A DNA stretch of 64,000 nt. It comes from Verrucomicrobiota bacterium JB023. Its GTDB lineage: Bacteria; Verrucomicrobiota; Verrucomicrobiia; Verrucomicrobiales; Akkermansiaceae. The position numbers and the translations under genes are program-made. Positions 45,517 to 54,700 of this stretch are shown piece by piece. Numbering within the stretch: position 1 is the stretch's first letter; every line of letters begins with the position of its first letter. The notes under the pieces are model-generated. The model did not search any database. It was not told where the DNA came from and saw only the letters and a list, made by a program, of their open reading frames with translations. The DNA lies in the NCBI GenBank assembly GCA_030673895.1, contig JAUTCR010000057.1:1-64000 (forward strand), written 5' to 3'.

Positions 45517-45543
45517 ATTCGCCCGGCCGTAGCCCGGGCGAAT
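45517..45543. terminator. Perfect hairpin between convergent genes
   Basis: A 10-bp perfect stem ATTCGCCCGG / CCGGGCGAAT with a 7-base loop, 30 bp after the fusion gene and 26 bp from the end of the convergent pterin dehydratase gene. No T-run on either side. Confidence 0.5.
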
Positions 45544-45569
45544 CAATGACCGTGCCGGGCGGACGCGGC

Positions 45570-45860
45570 TCAATCGACAAGGTTATCGATGTGATTGGCC
45601 AGCTCGATATCCGCCTCGGTAATGCCGCCCTCATCGTGGGTGGTCACCCGAAGAATGACCTTCGAGTAACGGATGTCGATATCTGGGTGATGAGCCACTT
45701 CCTCAGCGATTTCGGCCAAATCATTTACGAAGTCGATCGCCTCGGTAAACTCCTCGAATTCAAGCACTCGCACCAATTCCTTCTCATCCTCGGACACATC
45801 CCATTCGGGGCATTTCTTAATTGCCGCGGCCAGCTCCTCTCCTTTTAAAACGTCAGACAT
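45570..45860 (-). CDS. phhB: 4a-hydroxytetrahydrobiopterin dehydratase (pterin carbinolamine dehydratase)
   Basis: Small enzyme of 96 residues that regenerates the pterin cofactor of aromatic amino acid hydroxylases. Landmarks: catalytic His57-His58 in EEVAHHPDIDIRYSKVILRVTTHDEGGIT and His75, plus the N-terminal LKGEELAAAI and CPEWDV. ATG 45860 is the usual family start; 23 extra in-frame codons upstream are not family-like. No phenylalanine hydroxylase is in the window. Confidence 0.93.
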   Translation of the reverse strand: MSDVLKGEELAAAIKKCPEWDVSEDEKELVRVLEFEEFTEAIDFVNDLAEIAEEVAHHPDIDIRYSKVILRVTTHDEGGITEADIELANHIDNLVD

Positions 45861-45983
45861 AATTGCAGTTGCTACTGGGCGCCAATAGCAGTCGGGAAGC
45901 GCGACTTGGCAAGTCAGATTCGTCACCAAATCTTAAAACTTTTCTGACTTTTCCCGCAATCAATCGGGTCTAACTTTGCAGAC

Positions 45984-46424
45984 ATGAAACAAGTTCTTCT
46001 CCTTACCAGCTCCCTGTTCGCTTTTCTCTTTGTCAGCTGCGCGCCCACCACTCCCCTCACCAGGATCGAAAAGAATCAGGCAATCTATAATGATCTCTCG
46101 ACCAAGGAGCAGGAACTTGTCTCCCGGGGCCAAATCGCGGAAGGGATGTCACCCGGAGCCGTCTATCTCGCTTGGGGCCATCCCGAGCGTCGCCTTGAGG
46201 GACAGAAGGGCACCTTGAGAACGATGCGCTGGGACTACACCAGCATGCAGCCCATCTACACCACCGACATCTTCGGCCACTACGGCTATGGCCACTACGG
46301 ACGCCACGGTCGCCGCTACAGCCGTGCATGGGGCTTCGCTCCCTCGGTGGAATACATCCCTGCCCGCTCCGCGACGGTCTGGTTCGAGAACGACGAAGTG
46401 CATTCCTGGGAACGTCTCCGCTAG
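45984..46424 (+). CDS. Small lipoprotein, SmpA/BamE-like
   Basis: Predicted lipoprotein of 146 residues (lipobox FVSC followed by Ala). The segment RGQIAEGMSPGAVYLAWGHPERR resembles the start of SmpA/OmlA (BamE) domains, where a helix is followed by a glycine turn and GxP. A Tyr/His/Gly-rich stretch (FGHYGYGHYGRHGRRYSRAWG) sits in the middle, and an edge strand (ATVWFENDEVHSW) closes the protein. Envelope location is likely; a function in outer membrane assembly is only a suggestion. Single gene followed by a terminator. Confidence 0.78.
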   Translation: MKQVLLLTSSLFAFLFVSCAPTTPLTRIEKNQAIYNDLSTKEQELVSRGQIAEGMSPGAVYLAWGHPERRLEGQKGTLRTMRWDYTSMQPIYTTDIFGHYGYGHYGRHGRRYSRAWGFAPSVEYIPARSATVWFENDEVHSWERLR

Positions 46425-46456
46425 AGGCGACCGCTACCGAACCGATGACAAAAAAC

Positions 46457-46490
46457 AAGCCGGGGCCTCCTAAACCCCGGCTTTCTTATT
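46457..46490 (+). terminator. Rho-independent terminator
   Basis: Perfect 9-bp stem AAGCCGGGG / CCCCGGCTT with a 9-base loop, then a T-rich stretch (TCTTATTTT). It lies between the lipoprotein gene and the convergent GYF/AIM24 gene and may serve both. Confidence 0.85.
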
Positions 46491-46533
46491 TTCAAGATTG
46501 GCAGCTTCAGACTGCCATCACGCAGCAGCTGGC

Positions 46534-47559
46534 TTAGTTGTCGCCATCCAGCAAACCACCCAGGGCACCCAGCACTGAGCCTTCGCCCTGTCGGCTGCCA
46601 CCGGCGGAAGGAGCGCTCTTGATGATGCGATCCGCCATCCGGCTGAAGGGCAGGCTCTGCAGCCACACGGTGCCGTGTCCCTGCAACGTGGCTAGGAACA
46701 TGCCTTCCCCGCCGAAGAACATGCTCTTCAGATTACCAGCCCGCTCGATGCCGTAATCGATTCCCGGACTCAGCGCCACCAGGCAGCCCGTGTCCACGCG
46801 AAGCGTCTCCCCCTTCAGCTCCCTGCGAATCACCGTTCCTCCCGCATGCATGAAGGCCATGCCATCACCTTCCAGCTTTTGCATGATGAAGCCTTCTCCA
46901 CCGAAGAAGCCCGTGCCGAGCTTGCGATTGAACGCGATGGAGACCTTCGTGCCATAGGCCGCACAGAGGAAGGCGTCCTTCTGGCACGTGATCTGTCCGC
47001 CCACTTCCGCGAGGTCCAAGGGGATGATCTTACCGGGATAAGGGGCCGCGAACGAGACGCGACGCTTGCCCGATCCTCCTCTGTGGGTGAAGTGGGTCAT
47101 GAAGATGGACTCGCCGGTCAAAGCGCGCTTGCCCACCGCCATCAGCTTACCCATCAGGCCTTCATTGGCCTCCGAGCCATCGCCCATCTTGGCCTCAAAA
47201 GTGATGTCCTGCTCCACGTAATTCATTGCGCCGGCCTCCGCGATGACGGTCTCACCCGGATCGAGCTCGACCTCGACGATCTGCATATCGTCGCCAAAGA
47301 GTTCATAATCGACCTCGTGACACTTCTGGCCAGGGTTCGGCCCGACGGTCACCCCCGAGGGAAGCGGAGGAGGAGCAGCTGCGCCCACGTCCTCAAAAAG
47401 CTCGCTCAAGGTCTCCGAGGCTGGCTTCCATTCCGCCATTCCCTTCTTCCAAGTGAGTGTTTTTGGCGAGATTTCACCTGAATTAGCCAGTGCTCCCAAT
47501 TCATCCTCCCGTGCCTCTTTGCGTTGATTCTGTTTGTCCAAGTAAAACCAAGTTTCCAT
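46534..47559 (-). CDS. AIM24/TIGR00266 family protein with N-terminal GYF_2 domain
   Basis: Protein of 341 residues. Residues about 3-57 form a GYF_2 peptide-binding domain ([44 protein letters not shown]). After a Pro-rich linker the AIM24 beta fold fills about 85-330 with Gly-rich strands ([63 protein letters not shown]). Bacterial members are of unknown function; mitochondrial AIM24 affects inner membrane architecture. It is separated from the LysE gene by 66 bp. Confidence 0.9.
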   Translation of the reverse strand: METWFYLDKQNQRKEAREDELGALANSGEISPKTLTWKKGMAEWKPASETLSELFEDVGAAAPPPLPSGVTVGPNPGQKCHEVDYELFGDDMQIVEVELDPGETVIAEAGAMNYVEQDITFEAKMGDGSEANEGLMGKLMAVGKRALTGESIFMTHFTHRGGSGKRRVSFAAPYPGKIIPLDLAEVGGQITCQKDAFLCAAYGTKVSIAFNRKLGTGFFGGEGFIMQKLEGDGMAFMHAGGTVIRRELKGETLRVDTGCLVALSPGIDYGIERAGNLKSMFFGGEGMFLATLQGHGTVWLQSLPFSRMADRIIKSAPSAGGSRQGEGSVLGALGGLLDGDN

Positions 47560-47625
47560 GACGAGACAGAGGTAACAAAACGACTTTGACGCAGGAAGCC
47601 TTTTGAACCCTCCGGGCTCGCCTAG

Positions 47626-48252
47626 TCACTTCAACCAAAGGACAAGGACCATGCCCATCAAACCCAACGCGAAACCGAGATTCAGCCACAGGGAATAGCG
47701 CTCATAGAGCTGCCGCACCCTTTTTTCCTGTAAGAGGACAACCCAAAGCCCCCAGAGCAGGAACCCCTCCAGAACAATGGTCAGCCACAACACCACCGGC
47801 CACCATGGAGCCCGCTCGCCGCTCAAGAACACCGCCACGATGCCTGCAAAGAAGACCACCGCTTTCGGGTTCAGGACATTGCAAAACAGACCCTGCAGAT
47901 ACCAGGAACGCCCCCCTTTCACCTTTGCCGTCTCCTCCTGTAATGCCGCGCCATACCAACGAACGAACCACTCCTGCACCAAGCCGTAGGCGAGCCAGAG
48001 CAGGTAGGCGGATGCCAGAACCTTCATCGTCGTCTCCACCCATCCCCCTTGGGAAAAGAGCGCCGCCATGCCTCCGATGGCCAATGCGGCGTGCAGGCAG
48101 AGACCGGTCACGATGCCCGTCACCACCAGGAAGCCCGCCCGCTTGCCTTCTCCCAGTGAGACCCGGGTGAGTAAAAGCATATCCGGCCCGGGACTAAACT
48201 GCCCGAGAGCCATCACACCAGCGAAGGCCAGCCACTCAGCCAAAGGATCCAT
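47626..48252 (-). CDS. LysE/RhtB-family amino acid exporter
   Basis: Inner membrane exporter of 208 residues with about six hydrophobic segments. The N-terminal signature FAGVMALGQFSPGPDMLLLTRVSLGEGKRAG, the second helix GIVTGLCLHAALAIGG, and FFCNVLNPKAVVFF in the third quarter (here LFCNVLNPKAVVFF) identify the LysE/RhtB family. Amino acid specificity cannot be told. ATG 48252 shares one base with the stop of the preceding cytochrome gene (TGATG), so translation is coupled. Confidence 0.9.
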   Translation of the reverse strand: MDPLAEWLAFAGVMALGQFSPGPDMLLLTRVSLGEGKRAGFLVVTGIVTGLCLHAALAIGGMAALFSQGGWVETTMKVLASAYLLWLAYGLVQEWFVRWYGAALQEETAKVKGGRSWYLQGLFCNVLNPKAVVFFAGIVAVFLSGERAPWWPVVLWLTIVLEGFLLWGLWVVLLQEKRVRQLYERYSLWLNLGFALGLMGMVLVLWLK

Positions 48253-48563
48253 CAGAGCGTCGCCGCTTTCAGGTAATTCACCACCGCAGCCTCTTCCTCT
48301 GCGGAGAGGCCGGCATTCCCAGCCATCCCTTCCACAATGGGATGCCACTGGGCCTGTGACATGTCATCCGGGACCATGGCCTGATGGCATTCCAAGCATT
48401 TGCGTTGAAAGACCCAATATCCCTCACCCACCTCGGCAAGGCTCAAGCCGGCCCGATTGGCCAGCTTCTCGCTTGGTTCAGGCACTCCGCCTCCGGGCTG
48501 ACTACAGGAAATCATCGCTACAGCCCATGCCATCGATACCGCTATCACCCTGACTGCTCTCAC
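48252..48563 (-). CDS. Small monoheme cytochrome c lipoprotein
   Basis: Protein of 103 residues with a leader ending in the lipobox MISC followed by Ser, so probably membrane-anchored by lipid. One heme site CLECH, with the later MAGNAGLSAEEEAAVVNYLKAA segment typical of small c-type cytochromes. Likely a periplasmic electron carrier. Coupled by TGATG to the exporter gene, an odd pairing functionally. Confidence 0.87.
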   Translation of the reverse strand: MRAVRVIAVSMAWAVAMISCSQPGGGVPEPSEKLANRAGLSLAEVGEGYWVFQRKCLECHQAMVPDDMSQAQWHPIVEGMAGNAGLSAEEEAAVVNYLKAATL

Positions 48564-48717
48564 GCCCTCCCGTCTATCAATCCCGGGCTTGGCAAGCGAA
48601 CCTCAATTGTCTCATACCATTTCCTTACTGGATCAGAGTAGCTCCGGCATCCGGGCTCCGACGGAGTGGGCTCACCTGACATTCCGGCCGGGTGAATCGC
48701 TTTACCCAGAGCCGTCT

Positions 48718-51700
48718 TCAGGGAAGTCCCGGCGTTTTCGTGCAGGCTCCGGTATCGGCAGCGCCGCCTCCCTCCGCCGCGCTCTGCAGAGACTTGGCAA
48801 TGTTCGTGAAGCATTCCGAAATCTGCTGCCCTACCTTCTTCCCGTATTTGATGGTGCGCTTGGCAATCTTCTCGGTGAAGGTCGAATAATTAACCGCTGC
48901 GACGAGTCCCGAGGGATCTCGGTAGTTGTAAGGATCGTTCGTGCTATAGCGGTAGATATTGCTATCCCCTCCGTCGAAACCGAGAGGGTCCTCGTTGAGA
49001 AAGCGGCCCAGCTGGGGGTCGTAGAAGCGAGCCCGATTGTCCGACAAGCCCGTAACCGGATCGGTCCAACGTCCGGCATACCGAATCTCTCCCGCGTCAC
49101 CCGGTGACACCTCCGTCAGCGACCGTATGCCCCCGAACGCATCGTAATCCAGCGTCGCAATCACGGCCCCAGTCTCATCCAGAACCTGCCGCACCGAACC
49201 GCTCTGGTCCGTATGGAACCACCGCAATCCTTCATCCTTCCGCCACACACCAAGAAAACGGTCCACGGAATCCGGCTCGAAAAAGTAAAGCGTCTCAGGA
49301 AGCTCCTCCTCATCCCGATACTCTAACAATGGCATCTCGTGACGATCATAAACTGTCCAGACCGTGCTGCCATTTTCCGTCCTTCCGATTCGAAGATCCC
49401 GATAGTCATATTGGTACTCCACGACCTCGTCCGGAGCGCCGCCCGCGCTTGGCAAGAGTTCAACCTTGACCAGTCGATTACGATAATCCCAGTAGAAGCG
49501 CCGCACTTCACCGGAGACCGTGTCGCGCCGTTCCACCAGATTCCCTTCCGCATCCCAGTCGAATTCGAAGTTGCCGCGAACTTCCACTCGATTGCCTGCG
49601 CTCAATACGTCACCGCCCGCGTTTCCATTCGCATCCCAAGTGAAGACTTCATCAGCCCCCGCAGGATGGTCCACGCCGACAAGTTGCCCCCGCGGCCCAT
49701 AGGATAGGCCCGTGACCTCGCTCGCGTTCTCTGTAATCGAACTAATCTGACCTCCAGCGTTCCTTGCGAAGTCCAAATCCAGCCCCGCCTGACTCATCGA
49801 CGCCAAGCGAGCGTTGCCATCGTAGGTGAAGGTCGTCGTATCGATGGGTGGATTCGTGCTGGTGAAAACGGGGCTATCATAGCGATTGATTGTCTCGGGG
49901 AGACGCCCCGCATTACGGAGAATCTCCGCTCGGCCCGACTCTGCACTCACCGGGCTCCGCACCGTCAGGAGAGTGACCTCGCCCGTATTGTTCCGTCCGT
50001 AGCTGATCGAAGCGCCGTGGGGAAGACTCGTATTTGTGAGCCGATCACGATCCTCAAAGGTATACCGCACGGTTAGTGAATCCCGCCCGGGAAGGGTGAC
50101 GTTCATGCTAGTCGCCACGTCGCTTAAAATTGATGTGTAGTCATAGATAAGGTCCCCATCGGTAACAACGTCGAGATTCTGTCCGTAATCGTAGGTGAAG
50201 GTGATCTCACGAAGGACGGAGTCGTCCACTGGGTCGTGCCACCGTTCAGCGGTCATCTGACCATTCGCGTCGTAGTCGAAGGTGCGCTTGCGGCCTAGCC
50301 GGTCGATCGTCTGAATTCGATTCCCTGCCAGGTCGTAGGCATGGCTCGTTATCGCACCAGCGGGATCAGTCACCGTCAGCACATTTCCCCGATGATCGAA
50401 GGTGAAGCTCGTGAGGTTGCCCAGCGGGTCGGTGACCGAGGTTCGATTGCCGTCCGCATCATAAGTGTAGGTCGTGGTCGCGCCAGCTGTGGTCTCACTC
50501 AGCAAGCGTCCGTCGAAGTCGTAATCAAAGCTCGTCACGATCCCGTTCTCGTCCGTAATGGTCGCCACCGCCTCGCCCTCATAGGTGACGCTGGCGACCG
50601 CACCGTAGGCATCGGTCGAGGTGAGCAAGCGTCCAGAATCATCATAAGTGTAGCTCTCTGTCCCGAAGGGAGTGGTTGCCACCAGCGGAAGCCCGTTGCC
50701 GGTGAAGGTCGTCATCGCACACGCTCCAGATTGATTCTCGATCATGTCCAATTCGCCGAACGGGCCACCATAGCCGTAGCTGCGGTGGTTTCCGACGGCA
50801 TCAACCTCGGTCGCAATACGCCCGTCGGCCGTATAGGTGTATTCCCGGTAGTTCTTGATGGCGGCCACTTTGCCCAGCTCGTTGTAGGTGAACTCGTCAC
50901 GGAGATAGGTCGGGTAAGCCCGGGTGGTGACGCGATTGTTCTCGTCAAACTCCTGGTCCAGGCTATTCCCTGCGGGAGGCCGCAGCCGGGTCATGTTGCC
51001 GTTGTCGTCATACTGGTAAGTCGTGGCATTGCCCAAGGCATCTGTGAACCGGGTCTCGAGATCAGGGTTATCCGCATCAGCATACTCGTATTCCTCCACG
51101 CCGCCGTCCGGATTCTCCTGCCGGGTCACGTTACCACGGTCATTATAGTAGATGGTGGTCACATTCCCCCGGAAGTCGCTCTGGGTGCCGGAGAATCCTT
51201 CCAAGTCCCAAGTCTGCTCACTACGGTTCCCATCTTGGTCGATGACCGCGGCGAGTCGCCCATCTTCATCGTATTCATAACGAACCCCGACCCTACCGAG
51301 AGGGTCGGTGACGCTTTCCAAATAGTGCGAGGGCTCGTTCAAATAGGCAAAGCTCGTCACCAGCCCAGCGGGATCGGTCACCGTCTCGAGCTCACCCAAG
51401 GCATTGTAGCCATAGCTCCAGACCGTCCCGTCGGGCGCGGTGATCGAAGTGATGCGATTCTCGCCGTCGCGAGCCAGCAGCACCTGAGCTCCCGAGGAAT
51501 GGAAAATCCGATCCTCGTCGAAGACCAGGCTGTTCCCAACCTCGTCCCTCACATCTAACAAGCCATCTGTTTCGTGATATGTGTAGCTAACCTGATCCTT
51601 GGTCGTGAGCACGAAGACATCCGGATTGTAGGGCAAGCCAATGAAGAACAGGCGCACCGAACCATCAGAACTCTGCGACAAGAATGAGGCATCACCCTCC

Positions 51701-54700
51701 GGCACGGAGAGCGTCTCATAAACTCCCGGATCGGGTGTGAAGACGGCCCGCAAACTTGTCCCGAGAAAGCCCGACTCGCCCACCTCGAGCCCGAAGGTGA
51801 AGCCCACGCGCTTGCCGTCTGGCGTATTGAGGTAGACCCGCGTCCCCACCTTCCAGGCATTGGTGCCCAGCGCGGCCCCACTGTCCGGGTCGGTTTCACT
51901 GATCTCAGGATCGGCTATCCCGAAACGCCAACCGTGGCCAAAATCACCCGCTTCATCGGTATCGAAGCTATCGTAGTTCCGCGTAATCGTCAGCGGTATC
52001 CCCGCGAGATCCACTTCCAAGTCCGTGAACTCCAGACGCAACCGGCCTGGCTTGAACTCTCCGCAGACATTGACGGTGACCGCTTCGGTCCAACCCAGCC
52101 CCAGATCATTCCATGCCGTCACCTTGATCGCGTAGCTATCATTGGGTAGCAGGCTGGGATCGAACAGGGCAAGAACCTCTTCGACCTCCACCGCTCCTGT
52201 CCCCTCACCAATTCTCTCAAATACGATACCCGTCGTATTCGCGAGGTCGCTCTGATTGATGGAACCCAGCGGTGCGTATTCCACATACCATTCACGGATC
52301 TCAGACTCTGAGGTGATCGTTCCCCGCACCTCCGTCAGGGCCGCCGCTTCCGCCCCTTCCTCCGGAGCGGTGATGGCAATATGAGGATAAAGCTCTTCCG
52401 GGTCCACATTCTTCCCCACCACGAAGGCCTGATAAGCTGTATGTCCCGGGTCGCTCGCCGCGATGCGCAAGAGATGAACTCCATCCGGCAGGCTCGATAC
52501 CGGAAAAGTTGCCAGCAGCGAGTTGTTCGCTTCCCCAGTCCCGCTTGCGAGGAGAACGTAGTCTTCGTCCGGCTCCGCAAGCTGATAGGGATCGACCAGC
52601 TCGATCGGCGCATGCGTGATCTCCCAGCTCACGATTCCATCCGCATCGGTGATGCTTCCCACGATTGGCGTATCCTCGCTCAGCACCGCTCCCGGTCCCG
52701 GACTGGTGATGACGATTCGCGGAGCTCCCTCCACAGATTCCTCGCGGCTCGGCACCGCCGGATTTTCGGGCAGACTCCCATCCGAATTGAGGACGGCGCG
52801 AACCAATTGACGAGTCGCCGTTTGGCCAATGCTATCCTCCGCAGTCGCCTCAAGCAGAAGCTCACCCGGATAGGTCGCCGCCACCCTGGCCTTACCTTCA
52901 CCATCGAGAGGAATAGCGACACCGTTTGCGGTTAGACTGAGAGTCGGAATATCAAAATCATCCGCACCAGCAACTTCAACAATCAGCTCTTCCCCCGGCA
53001 AGGGCGTGCTCGGCTCGCTGGCTGCCAAGAAAACGCGCGGCGGCAAGTCCCGGGCAAAGCGACCAAAGTCAACATCCTCTAACATCCCACCACTCGGCAG
53101 AACAACCTCATGCACCCCAGCAGGCAGGGCTTGGTAATGAACCGCCTCAAAGCCCACCAGCTCATAGCCCGGGTAGGAGCCTCCATTGCTAAGACTCTTC
53201 ACCGAGAGATAACGCACCGGAAAGTTGATAGACGTTCTCGCAAAGTCGAACCCGATGTAGCCCACGCCCTCCGGAACCACGCCAAGAAAGTGCAAATCAT
53301 CGGGTGACGCTCCCGCGTACACCTCCGCTAGTTCCCCGGCATTGGCTCCATCAGGCGAGACCACCGAAAAATCGAAGCCCGGTCCGTCCACGATCAGCTC
53401 ATCCTCGAACTCCACTGTGACCTGACTATCCTTCGTCAACGAGACCATCTCGGTCGTATTGTAAAGTCCGAGAGGAAAGGTCCGCAGTCGCTCTCCAATC
53501 GGCTTCAGCAGTAGCTCCACGTCCACGGGAACCGAGGCTGGTGTGGGAAATATTGGCAGCAAGACCCCATGGTCCTCGGTCGCCGACTTACCATAAGGAA
53601 CGTCGTAAATATCGTGTGGCACATGGTCGAAGGAGACAATTCGATCAGGCAGCCCGTCCGGCGACCCGGGAGGCGAGCCCGGGTACGTTCCTACACTCCC
53701 GCTGGCCAATACCTGCACTAGACGGTAATTGCCAGCCGCCAGATTACTAAAAGTATAGTTACCGTCTCCGTCGGTGACGCGGGAAGACTCTCCCTCATCA
53801 AGCTCGCCGTTAAAGTTTTCATCAATGAAAACCGTCGCACCAGCAATCGGCGTCCCGTCAACCAGGTCCCCGTCACCGTTCTCGTCCCGCAGGACTTGAC
53901 CGGAGATGCTTCCACCCGTCGTATTTGGAACGAGAGGATCAGTATTGAGATAGAGAACCTCTTCCCCGTCTTCGAAACCATCGCCATCCGTATCCTTCCG
54001 ATCCACGCGACTGCCGATGAGAACTCCTTCCTCCACATCACTGAGCCCATCGAAATCGCTATCGACGGGAGCCTCGGCCCGGAAGCGGAAGAAGAGCTTT
54101 TCCGGAGCCTCCTCGTCCAGGATGGTCTCGGCATAGAAGACATCACCATCGCCGACCACCGTCGGATACTGGACCCAATTTTCGAGGTCCGGGCTCTCGA
54201 GCACCGTGTAGCGCGCGCCGGGAAAGGTCAGGAAGTCGAAGAACGCGGTTTGACCCTCCACCACCATCGCATAGTCGGGCCGAGATGCAGGGTCCACTGG
54301 ATTGCTCCCGTAGGCATATTCCTCCCGCGTGGTCCATCCATCATCATCGAGATCGAGATCCCATGCCGAGCTGGTGAGCCCAAAGTTCGCGAGCCAAAGC
54401 GGATTGGCCGAAGCCGCCGCCGAGGTATCCAAGTCCTCAGTCGCCGGAAATAGGGCTGCCAGCAGATCAGGAAAGCGAGCCCGTTGGTCCTCCGGGTTGT
54501 TATCATTGGTTGGAATGAATTGATAGAACAGGTCGCCCTCGTAGATGAAGCGATTGCCAATCCCCCCCAGAACTCCTCCTAACAGACCGGTTCGGAAGTC
54601 CCGCACTTGAGAGAATCCTGAAATCCGGCTATCAAGATACAGGCGGATCTCGCTCTTCGTTCCCCGCAAGATGATGTCGAAGTATTGCGGGTAATTTTGC

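Noticed and set aside
50341-51558. 405-codon open frame antisense within the RHS gene
   Set aside because: RHS YD repeats on the other strand are unmistakable; the frame arises from GC-rich codon bias.
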